DNA of 64,000 nt from Crenothrix sp. D3. GTDB taxonomy: Bacteria > Pseudomonadota > Gammaproteobacteria > Methylococcales > Methylomonadaceae. Below are positions 18,796 to 27,445 of this stretch, one piece after another. Numbering within the stretch: the first letter of the stretch is position 1; every line of letters begins with the position of its first letter. The position numbers and the translations under genes were made by a program. Under the pieces are notes generated by a model, which made no database searches, was not told the origin of the DNA, and saw nothing but the letters and a program-made list of their open reading frames with translations. Where the stretch lies: assembly GCA_002134785.1 (NCBI GenBank), contig MBQZ01000018.1, positions 62,001 to 126,000 of the forward strand. The letters run 5' to 3'.

Positions 18796-19542
18796 TTAAA
18801 TACTGAGGGTATCCATTAAATCAATCATAAATTCCATTTCTTCACCCTCAACTTTAACCCACGCGTCAAAACCCAAGCTGTTCAAAACCCCTTTGCCTTT
18901 TTCATCGTTATTCATAGCAAGTAACAGTTGCTGAAACTCAGTCTGCCTATGGGCTAATGTTGGCCCAATCATCAATGAGTGATGGATGACACCAATTTGA
19001 CTACGCACCAAAATTTTTAATTGTTTTTTTGTTAAATTGGATAACCCGTCATAAGCCTCCGCTAGAAAAATACCGACATCGGCTTTTCCTTGTATCAAAC
19101 TTTTTGCGATAAGCACATAGCTATTATGAAAGTGGGTTTGTATATTACTCGCATCAAGATTGCCTGCTTCGAGCATAATCATACCTATCATGTGTACGTC
19201 AGGGTCTTCAGTCGTGGCAACGTTGATACCTGCTGAGAGGTGGGAAATATCGTTTACTGCGTTATCAACACTGACGGCAATAATAGCTTCATCAGACATA
19301 TCAGCAGCTTTTACTAAGGGTAAAAAACCTTTTTCACGCACCAACATAGCCGCATCAAAAGGGTTGGCGTAAATTAAATCAATTTGGTTCGATTGGATGG
19401 CATCACGTTGCGCATGAAAATCATCATACATCTCTAGGTGTATGGCTTCCCCGCTTTGTCTTTGTAACCAAGTATTGAAAATGTACCAGCCAGACAAATG
19501 ATCAGGCGAAAAATCTGGACTCACGGTGAAGGTGTGCGACAT
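18796..19542 (-). CDS. PhnD-like periplasmic-binding-fold protein without signal peptide
   Basis: A 248-residue protein of the PhnD/phosphate-phosphonate binding fold. Early strands match (TFTVSPDFSP, then GWYIFNTWLQRQSG), with IDLIYANPFDAAMLVREKGFLPLV and later GKADVGIFLAEAYDGL. No signal peptide, lipobox or membrane segment is present, so it should stay in the cytoplasm and sense a small ligand rather than feed an ABC transporter. No transporter genes are nearby. The start at 19542 has a GGGAG site; an upstream in-frame ATG (19587) would overlap the PAS gene. It is the last gene of the GTPase/roadblock operon. Confidence 0.8.
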   Translation of the reverse strand: MSHTFTVSPDFSPDHLSGWYIFNTWLQRQSGEAIHLEMYDDFHAQRDAIQSNQIDLIYANPFDAAMLVREKGFLPLVKAADMSDEAIIAVSVDNAVNDISHLSAGINVATTEDPDVHMIGMIMLEAGNLDASNIQTHFHNSYVLIAKSLIQGKADVGIFLAEAYDGLSNLTKKQLKILVRSQIGVIHHSLMIGPTLAHRQTEFQQLLLAMNNDEKGKGVLNSLGFDAWVKVEGEEMEFMIDLMDTLSI

Positions 19543-19556
19543 GATAAGTCTCCCTT

Positions 19557-20033
19557 TTAAAATAATGTCGGATAAAGCTGAATGCACTCGTTCACTTTGG
19601 TTCGAGAGGGTTTTCTGCGCACGGAGGTATATCCTACAACCTGACCATTTCTAATATTAGGAATAACCGTGGCTTTAACCCAATAGTAGCCGCCATCTTT
19701 ACGCAAATTCTTAACAAAACCCTGCCATTTTTCACCCCTGTTAACGGTATCCCATAAATCTTTAAAAGCAACGGCTGGCATATCTGGATGCCTGAGAATG
19801 GAATGCAGTGTACCGATAAGTTCCTCTTCGGTATAGCCAGACATTTCAATAAACGACTGATTGACGTGAGTAATAACGCCAGCTTTATCAGTGGTTGAAA
19901 CAATGAGTTTGCCGTCTGGGTAAGGTGTTTCAATATCAGTGTAAAACACTTTCCTACTGCCATCACCATATAAATGAAGCACAGCTTCTTTATAATCACC
20001 GATTATATTTTCTGGATTCATATCTGAGAGCAT
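19557..20033 (-). CDS. Stand-alone PAS domain protein (Aer-like)
   Basis: A 158-residue protein that is essentially one PAS fold. Residues ~45-145 contain DKAGVITHVNQSFIEMSGYTEEELIG, ILRHPDMPAVAFKDLWDTVNRGEKW and KDGGYYWVKATVIP, which is the Aer/redox-sensor PAS type that often binds FAD. There is no kinase, cyclase or methyl-accepting output domain, so it must signal through a partner, plausibly the operon's GTPase/roadblock proteins. Cofactor binding is inferred only. It is 14 bases upstream of the PhnD-like gene. Confidence 0.87.
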   Translation of the reverse strand: MLSDMNPENIIGDYKEAVLHLYGDGSRKVFYTDIETPYPDGKLIVSTTDKAGVITHVNQSFIEMSGYTEEELIGTLHSILRHPDMPAVAFKDLWDTVNRGEKWQGFVKNLRKDGGYYWVKATVIPNIRNGQVVGYTSVRRKPSRTKVNECIQLYPTLF

Positions 20034-20059
20034 AGGTGTATCTCCTGATAAATAGCGGT

Positions 20060-20422
20060 CTATAATAAATCAGCAATACTAGCGGCCGCTCGTTTGACAT
20101 CAAGAAAAATCAAGCCTAACTTGGCATTGGGTTTTGCTAAAACAGTTAATACCGATTCTGCTCCTGCATAAGTCATCAAGACATAGCCCTTAGCCCCTTT
20201 AATCAACACTTGTTCTAATGTACCTCGCGCTAATTCCTGAGCAGTTCTATCACCCAAAGAAAGCATTGCAGCACTCATCGCGCCAACTCTGTCTTCATCC
20301 ATGCCAGAAGGCAATACTGATGCAATCATTAAGCCATCTGTGGATATAACCCCAGATGCTTCAATATCAGCTGAAGTACCATTAAGTTCTGTTAACACAG
20401 AAGTCAACATATCTGCTCTCAT
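20060..20422 (-). CDS. Roadblock/LC7 domain protein (MglB-like)
   Basis: A 120-residue protein made of a single roadblock/LC7 domain: VLTELNGTSADIEASGVISTDGLMIAS, then a long helix and LEQVLIKGAKGYVLMTYAG, ending LGLIFLDVKRAAASIADLL. Bacterial roadblock proteins such as MglB dimerise and act as regulators or GAPs of Ras-like GTPases. The GTPase two genes upstream is the obvious partner. GAGG-type spacing before the ATG is good. No membrane segment. Confidence 0.88.
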   Translation of the reverse strand: MRADMLTSVLTELNGTSADIEASGVISTDGLMIASVLPSGMDEDRVGAMSAAMLSLGDRTAQELARGTLEQVLIKGAKGYVLMTYAGAESVLTVLAKPNAKLGLIFLDVKRAAASIADLL

Positions 20423-20461
20423 AGTAGAGTTCCTCTTTTTATTGTGTTCATAATATTAAAA

Positions 20462-21106
20462 TTAACTACCTTTACCCGCGTAGCGTATGCTTAAAGCCCA
20501 AATTAAAGAAACAAAATCGGGTTGGTTAAAATGTGGAACCCCAGCAATAGCCAGTACAAAACGGTTGTCACCGATAAATAATGGCCAAAAACCCACATGA
20601 CTATTACCAAACACATCAACGACTGCCCACGCATTACTTCCCAGCCCCATATTATTTCGAAGCAACCCTGAACGACGATCATGAACTGTTGCAATTTCTG
20701 CACTTAAAGCAGACAACTCTTCGGCAACTTCATGCGGAAAACCACTGCTCACCAGATAAAACCCGTCTTGATCAGCCAGTAATACTTTACCATTTTCTGA
20801 AATACTACTTAGCAGTTGAGGCAAAATATTTTCCAGCGCGCCAGCTGGGTAAGCCATCCCTGAACTAATACCCTGAATCCAACCTAATTTTTGACAATGA
20901 TGCAGTAACTCTAAACACTTCTCTTCATCATCGTGTCCCGTTAACTGCCGTAAAACCTCAAGAGTAAGGCTTGGAGTTTGCGGTAGTAGCAGTATATTTT
21001 TTAGAAATTGACGGGGTCTGTCTTTATCTACAGAGCTAGCGGCGTAATAAGCCCCCGCAGGCGTAAGGTATAAATAGAGTCCTTCTGTTAAGGAGTAATG
21101 ACTCAT
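20462..21106 (-). CDS. Uncharacterised protein, possible winged-helix plus roadblock-like domain
   Basis: I do not recognise this 214-residue soluble protein. Its first half (TEGLYLYLTPAGAYYAA..., then LTLEVLRQLTGHDDEEKCLELLHHCQKLGWIQG) reads like a winged-helix or DUF-type helical module. The second half (ISENGKVLLADQDGFYLVSSGFPHEVAEELSALSAEI... WAVVDVFGN... FVLAIAGVP) has the strand-helix order of a roadblock fold. It starts three bases after the GTPase stop, so the two are tightly coupled. Likely role: adaptor or second GTPase regulator (inference). Confidence 0.72.
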   Translation of the reverse strand: MSHYSLTEGLYLYLTPAGAYYAASSVDKDRPRQFLKNILLLPQTPSLTLEVLRQLTGHDDEEKCLELLHHCQKLGWIQGISSGMAYPAGALENILPQLLSSISENGKVLLADQDGFYLVSSGFPHEVAEELSALSAEIATVHDRRSGLLRNNMGLGSNAWAVVDVFGNSHVGFWPLFIGDNRFVLAIAGVPHFNQPDFVSLIWALSIRYAGKGS

Positions 21107-21109
21107 TAT

Positions 21110-21646
21110 TTATTCCTCTAATCCAGGATCCAATGAATAGAGTAACGATTGTATTAAAATAGAAACATCGTTTCTGACCCTCGCATCAACTGCAAAAACG
21201 GGTAGCTTTAAACCCACTCCACTCAGTTGAACTTGATAATCATCAATAGTCGGTTTCGCGCTCACATCCATTTGCGTCACACCGACAGCCACAGCGGTAT
21301 CGCCAATAAATGTACTAAAAGCATCTAAAAAAAACTTCATGTCCACAAAGGGATCGGCACGGGTATTATCCAGTAGTAAAACCAAGCCGATACCGCCTGT
21401 TACTAAAATATCCCACATAAAATCAAAACGCTCTTGTCCTGGTGTTCCATAAAGGTGTAGTTTCTCGCCACCTGGTAGATTCATCACCCCATAATCCATT
21501 GCAACTGTCGTTGCCGATTTTTTAGATTTGGTCATATCGCTAGCGGCAGCGTCTGTTTTTATGGGGGGCAAATCACTGATTGAATTGATAGCCGTTGTCT
21601 TACCAGCCCCTACAGGTCCTGTAAAAATAATCTTATACTGACTCAT
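21110..21646 (-). CDS. Ras-like small GTPase (MglA/CvnD-like, COG2229 type)
   Basis: A 178-residue stand-alone GTPase. Visible motifs are G1 GPVGAGKTT (10-18), a G2-region Ser/Thr-rich stretch KSKKSATTVAMDYG, G3 YGTPGQERFDFMW (TPGQERF in place of classical DTAGQE), and G4 TQMD in place of NKxD. The missing Asn in G4 is common in this bacterial group. These switches pair with roadblock proteins in conservons and MglAB. Here the neighbours are a roadblock protein and a PAS protein, with no histidine kinase. The ATG overlaps nothing; it is 24 bases after the receiver-like gene. Confidence 0.88.
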   Translation of the reverse strand: MSQYKIIFTGPVGAGKTTAINSISDLPPIKTDAAASDMTKSKKSATTVAMDYGVMNLPGGEKLHLYGTPGQERFDFMWDILVTGGIGLVLLLDNTRADPFVDMKFFLDAFSTFIGDTAVAVGVTQMDVSAKPTIDDYQVQLSGVGLKLPVFAVDARVRNDVSILIQSLLYSLDPGLEE

Positions 21647-21669
21647 AATATAGTTGTTCCAAGGCTTAA

Positions 21670-22827
21670 TTAACCGCGCAGTTTACTCATGACTCGACTG
21701 AGAAACCCTTTATTTTTATTTTCTTTAATTTCAGTCGATGGTGCGATTAAAACATCAGCTACTCTTCTTGCTTGTCCTGTCAAACCTAAAGCGCACGCCG
21801 CGCTGATAAATACAAACACATATTGAGGTTTGATATTCAAAACTTCTGCGACATTGGCTAGGGTTCTAGGCTCTTTAATTAATAGGGCAGAAATACGCAA
21901 GGCATGGGGTGTAATGAGCAATCGAGTAAAATTAGGCCAGCTTTTTAAATAAACAGGCTGTGTTATATCTATATGGTTAGGATAGCGTCCTTTTGATGCC
22001 CAACAGGCTACTTTCCAGAGAAAAGCATCCATAGTGTAAAATTTTTCCAATGACCTCGATACAGAGGAAGATTCAAATGTCAGTGGTGTTGTCGATATTT
22101 TTTCATTTAAAGTGTGTGCGATGACCAAGCCAGAAAATGCACGAAGCTGCTTATCGTCGGCATCTAGCCAAACTTCATTATCTTTTGGAAAAATAATGAC
22201 AGGACTCCATCCTGAATTTAACTGCATGATGTCGCCCAGCTCACGACTTATTTTAAAGGCAGATTCAACATGACTTTGAAAATAGTTTTTTGGATCATAG
22301 TTTGCGTTACCAAGCTGCGCGGGATCATTAACATCAAGCCCAGCAACATTACCAATAAACGCATTAAAGCCTTTTTCATTTAACTGCATGGCAGCTTCAT
22401 GTTTTGCGGTCTTTTTTCGCTCATCATTATCGAGAACAAATGTCTTAAGACTAACATTGTCTGATTTTTCAACAATAGATTGAGCGGTGTTATGTTCATT
22501 TTGTTTTATTAAAACACCAGCCTTATCGAGTGCTGCCAGCATATCATCCGTTTTCACAGGTTTTTTGACATACAACACATACCCTAACTCGCCATCGCGT
22601 AATGATAACGCGATAACAGGTCTATACGGTTTCTTCACCCGATGTTCAGCCATCAACGACCCAATACCGACTACATCGGCATCGAAAACATCAATATCTG
22701 CATCATTATCATTGACCACCATAGCCGCACCTCTGCACGGTCCTTGCAAATACATCACCATTGTTTTAGAGGTACGCTCTTCCATGCCGTGTAGTGCAAC
22801 TTTTAATGGATGGTTATTTTTATCCAT
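21670..22827 (-). CDS. Degenerate receiver-like protein of the GTPase operon
   Basis: 385 residues, no known name. Residues ~10-110 look like a response-regulator receiver fold: LKVALHGMEERTSKTM, then DIDVFDADVVGIGSL, PVIALSLRD, and YVLYVKKPVKTDDMLAALDKAGV with the receiver-type K-P pair. The usual phospho-acceptor Asp is not convincingly placed. The C-terminal half is a helical module with a winged-helix-like stretch (RISALLIKEPRTLANVAEVLNIKPQYVFVFISAACALGLTG) and ends in a basic tail. The ATG at 22827 overlaps the upstream gene's stop by eight bases (ATGGATAA), so the genes are coupled. A TTG start at 22845 is less likely. Confidence 0.72.
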   Translation of the reverse strand: MDKNNHPLKVALHGMEERTSKTMVMYLQGPCRGAAMVVNDNDADIDVFDADVVGIGSLMAEHRVKKPYRPVIALSLRDGELGYVLYVKKPVKTDDMLAALDKAGVLIKQNEHNTAQSIVEKSDNVSLKTFVLDNDERKKTAKHEAAMQLNEKGFNAFIGNVAGLDVNDPAQLGNANYDPKNYFQSHVESAFKISRELGDIMQLNSGWSPVIIFPKDNEVWLDADDKQLRAFSGLVIAHTLNEKISTTPLTFESSSVSRSLEKFYTMDAFLWKVACWASKGRYPNHIDITQPVYLKSWPNFTRLLITPHALRISALLIKEPRTLANVAEVLNIKPQYVFVFISAACALGLTGQARRVADVLIAPSTEIKENKNKGFLSRVMSKLRG

Positions 22828-23554
22828 TGTTGTTCTGCCCTTCAAAATAATTATTTAATTGATTCCAGTCATCCGTTATGCCTATGCCTAACCGTGTTAG
22901 TTTGGCTAATATTTGATAGAATCGGTTTGAGTCCCCCGTCAATCGGTAAAGATCAATCAACTCTTGACGTAAATCCAGTCTTTCTGGTCGTACTAAAATG
23001 GCATCTTCAAGCACTTGTTTTGCCTCATCTAATTGACTGTATTCAATATAATCAAGTGCAATTGTCAAAGGATCGTCTTCTGTTTCTTCTTTTTCAGTCT
23101 GCTGAATCATCTTATTGATACCGATCAATCCTTTGCTAAAAACTGAGTATTGATTACCCGATAATAAACTTATATTGGGATTGTCATTTTTCAAGTAGCT
23201 TTTAAGCTCTTGAAATTGTTCGCGGGTCAACCTAGATTTTGCTCCCAACATCATTCGCCAACTAATGGCTTGACCTTGTTTATTTAAAATAACCAGTAAA
23301 TCAATAATAGCGGCAAACAGTTGTTTATTTAGATTTTGTTGAAAACAATAATGAATTCGTTGTACATGATTAATGAGAGACTTGGGTTTTTTTGAAATTA
23401 GAAAGACCAATTTTTCTAATGCTTCATCACCCTGCATAGCACCTGTATCACACCAAAAAACCTCCGTATTTTTCAAAGAAAAAAACCCTTCCGAGTTTAG
23501 ATGTTCAAGTACATGATCGTTATTATAAGTAATCAACTGGGTATCATTATCCAC
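22820..23554 (-). CDS. Uncharacterised protein with C-terminal TPR-like (FimV-like) segment
   Basis: First gene of the minus-strand operon, 244 residues, soluble. Residues ~165-235 (DPLTIALDYIEYSQLDEAKQ, VLEDAILVRPERLDLRQ, ELIDLYRLTGDSNRFYQIL) form TPR-like helix pairs resembling the C-terminal region of FimV-like or type IV pilus accessory proteins. The N-terminal part is not recognised. It is divergent from hslV across 174 bases, which must contain both promoters. A link to pili or polarity would fit an MglA-like GTPase but is speculative. Confidence 0.68.
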   Translation of the reverse strand: MDNDTQLITYNNDHVLEHLNSEGFFSLKNTEVFWCDTGAMQGDEALEKLVFLISKKPKSLINHVQRIHYCFQQNLNKQLFAAIIDLLVILNKQGQAISWRMMLGAKSRLTREQFQELKSYLKNDNPNISLLSGNQYSVFSKGLIGINKMIQQTEKEETEDDPLTIALDYIEYSQLDEAKQVLEDAILVRPERLDLRQELIDLYRLTGDSNRFYQILAKLTRLGIGITDDWNQLNNYFEGQNNNG

Positions 23555-23728
23555 AATAATCTCGTAATATCAGGGTTAAAGAGTAGCTCTAAGTTATCAT
23601 TTTACAAGTTTATTGCCTAATAAAAATCTACAGACATATTTGCATTTTTCCCACATTTTAAATTCATACCATGTAAAATTAACAGGTCATGATTTTGTGA
23701 TTTTTTGTAATTTTAGGGTGTATTCAAC

Positions 23729-24301
23729 GTGTTTAGAGGAACAACCATACTGTCTGTTCGTAGAGCGGGCAAAGTCGTCATTGGTGGTGATGGTCAAGTC
23801 ACCTTAGGCAATACTGTAATGAAGAGCAACGCGCGTAAAGTCCGTCGATTATATCACGGGAAAGTCATTGCAGGTTTTGCAGGTGCAACCGCCGATGCCT
23901 TTATGCTATTTGAACTCTTTGATGCCAAAATAGAAAAAAGTAACGGTAATCTAACCAAAGCCGCTGTGGCAATGGCAAAAGAGTGGCGCACCGACCGAGC
24001 TTTACGCAAACTAGAAGCCTTGCTTATCATTGCCGATGCTAAAACCTCGTTAATTATTTCAGGCTCTGGCGACATCATTGAGCCAGAATATGACTTACTG
24101 GCAATTGGCTCAGGCGGTATGTATGCCCAAGCAGCAGCGCGTGCCTTACTGGAAAATACCACCCTCAGTGCGCGAGAAATTGTTGAACGTTCACTCAATA
24201 TCGCCGCCGACACCTGTATTTATACCAATCATAACTTGCGTATAGAAGAACTGGACGCAGAACCAGATACCGCCGAACTAGACGCAGACATAACCGAGTA
24301 A
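23729..24301 (+). CDS. hslV: ATP-dependent protease peptidase subunit HslV
   Basis: Proteolytic half of HslUV (ClpQY), a cytosolic two-ring protease. The GTG start at 23729 gives MFRG before the catalytic threonine of TTILSVRR, so four residues must be removed to expose the N-terminal nucleophile, as in many relatives. [14 protein letters not shown] and [14 protein letters not shown] are the other family signatures. A GGGTG site lies ten bases upstream. The stop is five bases from hslU. Confidence 0.95.
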   Translation: MFRGTTILSVRRAGKVVIGGDGQVTLGNTVMKSNARKVRRLYHGKVIAGFAGATADAFMLFELFDAKIEKSNGNLTKAAVAMAKEWRTDRALRKLEALLIIADAKTSLIISGSGDIIEPEYDLLAIGSGGMYAQAAARALLENTTLSAREIVERSLNIAADTCIYTNHNLRIEELDAEPDTAELDADITE

Positions 24302-24305
24302 ACTC

Positions 24306-25631
24306 ATGACCCAAATGACCCCCAAAGAAATCGTCAGCGAATTAGACAAACACATCATTGGTCAAGCCAATGCAAAACGTTCCGTTGCCATTGCCCTACG
24401 CAACCGCTGGCGCAGACAACAAGTCGATGTTGCCTTGCGCGACGAAATCACCCCAAAAAACATACTTATGATAGGCCCTACAGGTGTCGGCAAAACCGAA
24501 ATTGCCCGTCGCCTTGCCAGATTAGCTAACGCGCCCTTCATCAAAATAGAAGCCACCAAATTCACCGAAGTCGGCTATGTCGGACGTGATGTTGATTCCA
24601 TCATCCGTGATTTAGTCGATACCGCCGTCAAAATGACCCGCGTCGCTGAAATGGAAAAAATGCAAACCAAAGCCTTTGATACTGCTGAAGAACGCGTATT
24701 AGATATTTTATTGCCCAGAGCCGATGGCGGAATGTTATCCGACACTGAAGCAAGTACCCGCCAAAAAATGCGTAAAAAACTCCGCGAAGGCGATTTAGAT
24801 GACAAAGAAATAGAAATCGACGTTCACGTTGCTCCAATGGGCGTAGAAATCATGGCCCCTCCAGGTATGGAAGAAATGACCAGCCAATTACAAGGAATGT
24901 TTCAAAGCATGGGATCAGGCAAAACCCGCTCACGCAAAATGACCATCAAAAAAGCCCTGCAAACCCTGCAAGAAGAAGAAGCCGAAAAACTGGTCAACGA
25001 AGAAGAAATTCGCCTGCGTGCCGTGGAAGCCGTCGAGCAAAACGGCATCGTCTTCTTAGATGAAATTGACAAAATCTGTAAACGTTCAGAAATGGGCGGC
25101 GGTGGCGGCGAAGTTTCGCGTGAAGGCGTACAACGTGACTTATTACCCTTAGTCGAAGGCAGCACCGTCAGCACCAAATACGGCACAATCAAAACCGACC
25201 ACATCCTGTTTATCGCCTCAGGCGCGTTTCATGTCAGCAAACCCTCGGATTTAATCCCCGAATTACAAGGTCGTTTTCCGATTCGCGTGGAACTCAACGC
25301 CCTAACCGCCGATGATTTTGTGCGCATTCTAACCGAACCCAACGCCTCACTCACCGAACAATACGAAGCCTTACTAGCCACCGAAGGCGTATCGCTTACT
25401 TTCGCCGAAAGCGGCATAAAACGCATTGCTGAACTGGGTTTTCAAGTCAACGAAACCACCGAAAACATCGGTGCAAGACGTTTACACACCATGCTAGAAC
25501 GCCTATTAGAAGAAATTTCCTTCAACGCCCCTGATTTAATGGACAAAACCATCATCATTGATGAAGCGTATGTCGATGGACATTTAACCGAATTTGCCGA
25601 AGACGAGGATTTGAGTCGTTATATTTTGTAA
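24306..25631 (+). CDS. hslU: ATP-dependent protease ATPase subunit HslU
   Basis: AAA+ unfoldase that feeds HslV. The 441-residue protein starts with [17 protein letters not shown]. It has Walker [10 protein letters not shown], pore motif GYVGRD, the intermediate (I) domain ~110-220, Walker [11 protein letters not shown], sensor-1 and [12 protein letters not shown], and ends in the typical EDLSRYIL, whose tail docks into HslV. Directly downstream of hslV in the standard order. In related genomes DUF971 and ubiE usually follow; here accessory genes intervene. Confidence 0.97.
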   Translation: MTQMTPKEIVSELDKHIIGQANAKRSVAIALRNRWRRQQVDVALRDEITPKNILMIGPTGVGKTEIARRLARLANAPFIKIEATKFTEVGYVGRDVDSIIRDLVDTAVKMTRVAEMEKMQTKAFDTAEERVLDILLPRADGGMLSDTEASTRQKMRKKLREGDLDDKEIEIDVHVAPMGVEIMAPPGMEEMTSQLQGMFQSMGSGKTRSRKMTIKKALQTLQEEEAEKLVNEEEIRLRAVEAVEQNGIVFLDEIDKICKRSEMGGGGGEVSREGVQRDLLPLVEGSTVSTKYGTIKTDHILFIASGAFHVSKPSDLIPELQGRFPIRVELNALTADDFVRILTEPNASLTEQYEALLATEGVSLTFAESGIKRIAELGFQVNETTENIGARRLHTMLERLLEEISFNAPDLMDKTIIIDEAYVDGHLTEFAEDEDLSRYIL

Positions 25632-25637
25632 AAGTGC

Positions 25638-25662
25638 AGGGAGGTATTGCATTGCCCTCCCT
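25638..25662. repeat. Hairpin after hslU
   Basis: AGGGAGG pairs with CCTCCCT (25638-25644, 25656-25662) around TATTGCATTGC. It follows the hslU stop closely, so it may end the hslVU transcript, but the T-run is missing. Its sequence style (GGGAGGCAATGCAATACCTCCC-like) suggests a dispersed palindrome. Confidence 0.5.
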
Positions 25663-25757
25663 ACTTTCACTAAAAACTTAGAATGTGTTAGAAAATGTTT
25701 CAGTGTTCTTATTAACGCATTATTAAAATATATCAAAATAAGGTTGAAATTAATTAA

Positions 25758-26516
25758 ATGAGAGGCTGGGTTTATATCATCACTACTAAATCAATGCCGA
25801 ATTTACTGAAAGTAGGTTTTTCTACTAAAGACCCTGAATTGAGAGCAGTAGAATTAAACAATACTGGTAATCCTCAGTCATATGAAGTTAGGTATGATGT
25901 TTTAGTAAATGAACCTAAAGATATAGAGAAGAAAGCGCATAGTATTTTACAAAATTATCATGCAAAAAAAGAATGGTTTAATTGTTCGATTGAAATCGCA
26001 ATAACAGCAATAAGACGAGCGGCAACTGGAAACATTTTACTAGAAAGCTGTCGATATGAAATATCTTCTATTGGTAGATTTGTTATACAAAATGAAGTAG
26101 CTATTGATATAGAGACAAGCTTAATGTGGCTGCGTTTTGGTTATGGTCAAAAATGGCTAAACAATACGTCTGTTGGTAGTTTAAAATGGATTAATTACAA
26201 TAATGCGTTTGAAGCCCTTAGGTTATTTAATATACAGGGTGGTTGTATAGGTTATAACGATTGGAGATTACCAAGTATCGAAGAATTCGAATATCTTATA
26301 CAGAAGGAAAAACTTGCTGATTCTATTAATAGGATATTCCCAAACAGCATAAATCCTAATGATAATAACTGGTATTGGAGTTCAACACCTGTAGACTTGG
26401 ATTATATCTATGACGAGGGTAGTTATGGTATTAGCTTTAGCAATAGCACTATTAGTTGGGCTGAAAAATATGAGGATAATCATATTCGATTAGTTCGCGA
26501 TACATTAAACTCTTAG
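25758..26516 (+). CDS. GIY-YIG (T5orf172) nuclease domain fused to DUF1566/Lcl_C domain
   Basis: 252 residues in two parts. Residues 1-~90 fit the T5orf172 branch of GIY-YIG nucleases: GWVYIITTKSMPNLLKVGFS in place of GIY...YIG, then the Arg in ELRAVELNNTG, and KAHSILQNYHAKKEWFNC with conserved His and Glu. Residues ~95-250 are a DUF1566 (Lcl_C) domain: SLMWLRFGYG, then GYNDWRLPSIEEFEYLI, WYWSSTPV and IRLVRD. DUF1566 has a C-type-lectin-related fold. The function of the fusion is unknown; a defence or DNA-processing role is possible. It is AT-rich and lies between hslU and two toxin-antitoxin pairs, suggesting horizontal origin. Confidence 0.82.
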   Translation: MRGWVYIITTKSMPNLLKVGFSTKDPELRAVELNNTGNPQSYEVRYDVLVNEPKDIEKKAHSILQNYHAKKEWFNCSIEIAITAIRRAATGNILLESCRYEISSIGRFVIQNEVAIDIETSLMWLRFGYGQKWLNNTSVGSLKWINYNNAFEALRLFNIQGGCIGYNDWRLPSIEEFEYLIQKEKLADSINRIFPNSINPNDNNWYWSSTPVDLDYIYDEGSYGISFSNSTISWAEKYEDNHIRLVRDTLNS

Positions 26517-26549
26517 CAATCGTGGATTTTCGTGATGATGCCACTGTCC

Positions 26550-26580
26550 CCCGCGTTCCGCTACGCTCCACACAGGCTAC
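26550..26580. repeat. Dispersed GTAGCCTG...GCGTAGCGGAACGCGGG element
   Basis: On the minus strand this reads GTAGCCTGTGTGGAGCGTAG followed by CGGAACGCGGG. A diverged copy in plus orientation lies at 44093-44124. It precedes the first toxin-antitoxin pair and is not coding. Confidence 0.5.
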
Positions 26581-26671
26581 ATTTTGAAATAACCGTGTAG
26601 AAGAATAGCTTGCGTATTCCACCGAATTAAAACAACCAACCTACAAATTTTATAAATTCACAGGTCATTAA

Positions 26672-26890
26672 ATGAAAACTATCACCTTAAAAATAGATAA
26701 TAGTATTTACGAAAAGTTTTTTTGGCTGTTAGGGCATTTCTCAAGAAATGAAGTTCAGATTTTAGAACAGTCCGATTATATCAGTGATGATGAATATCTC
26801 AGATCACAGGAAGGTATGGTGCAAAGCATTAAAAATGCGCGGGCAGAACCTGAGCAACAAGGAGTTACTTTAGAACAATTGGATTGGTAA
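26672..26890 (+). CDS. Putative antitoxin of a YoeB/Txe-type toxin pair
   Basis: A 72-residue protein starting KTITLKIDNSIYEKF, consistent with a small ribbon-helix-helix DNA-binding N-terminus, followed by an acidic tail (YISDDEYLRSQEGMVQSI) that would wrap the toxin. Its stop overlaps the toxin start by one base (TAATG), the typical arrangement for an antitoxin-first operon. The family assignment comes mainly from this context. It would normally repress its own promoter in the 155 bases upstream. Confidence 0.75.
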   Translation: MKTITLKIDNSIYEKFFWLLGHFSRNEVQILEQSDYISDDEYLRSQEGMVQSIKNARAEPEQQGVTLEQLDW

Positions 26891-27150
26891 TGTACACGCT
26901 CAGATTTATGACGCAAGCACAAAAAGATGCTAAAAAATTGGCGGCGTGTGGATTAAAAGATAAAGTTTTAATATTGCTGGATATTATAAAAATAAATCCG
27001 TTGCAATATCCGCCAGAATATGAATTTCTAAAAGGCGATTTAAAAGGTTTAATTAGTCGCCGTATTAATAAACAACATCGCTTAGTTTATGAAGTGATTG
27101 AGAGCGAAAAACTTATTAAAATTTATCGAATGTGGACGCATTATGAATAA
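26890..27150 (+). CDS. YoeB/Txe-type mRNA-cleaving toxin
   Basis: 86 residues with the RelE-superfamily Txe/YoeB pattern: YTLRFMTQAQKDAKKL, PPEYEFLKGDLKGLISRRIN, KQHRLVYEV and the C-terminal HYE. The basic/aromatic residues that cut ribosome-bound mRNA are apparently retained (HR in QHRLVYEV and a terminal His-Tyr). ATG 26890 overlaps the antitoxin stop; a TTG six bases upstream is less likely. It is probably co-expressed with the antitoxin. Confidence 0.85.
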   Translation: MYTLRFMTQAQKDAKKLAACGLKDKVLILLDIIKINPLQYPPEYEFLKGDLKGLISRRINKQHRLVYEVIESEKLIKIYRMWTHYE

Positions 27151-27190
27151 CTTAGTCCGCTATTTTTATTAATTAGCCAACAAAACCACC

Positions 27191-27445
27191 ATGCAAAGCC
27201 TATTTTTTGAACAAGCCCAACAGAATCTTGATGCTATTTGTCAAAAAACCTGTGAAGACCACGAACCTTGTATTATTAATCGGGCAGATAATAATCATGT
27301 TGTTCTGTTATCGTTAGCGGATTTTAATGCGTGGCAAGAAACACATTATTTACTATCGACACCTGCGAATGCCCAACGTTTATTGCATTCATTAGAACAA
27401 GCGCGGAATGGTCAATTTTCTGCGCGAGAATTAATTGAAGAATGA
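27191..27445 (+). CDS. yefM: YefM-type antitoxin (Phd/YefM family)
   Basis: 84-residue antitoxin and autorepressor. The N-terminal half resembles Phd/YefM DNA-binding domains (ARQNLDAICQKTCEDHEP-like, then VVLLSLADFNAWQETHYLLSTPANAQRLLHSLEQA). The tail (GQFSARELIEE) would bind the toxin. Its last bases overlap the toxin start (ATGA). It forms a second, independent toxin-antitoxin pair immediately after the first. Confidence 0.9.
   Translation: MQSLFFEQAQQNLDAICQKTCEDHEPCIINRADNNHVVLLSLADFNAWQETHYLLSTPANAQRLLHSLEQARNGQFSARELIEE

Noticed and set aside
25758-26516. A diversity-generating retroelement target, because of the lectin-like DUF1566 domain
   Set aside because: No reverse transcriptase, template repeat or matching variable repeat was seen nearby.
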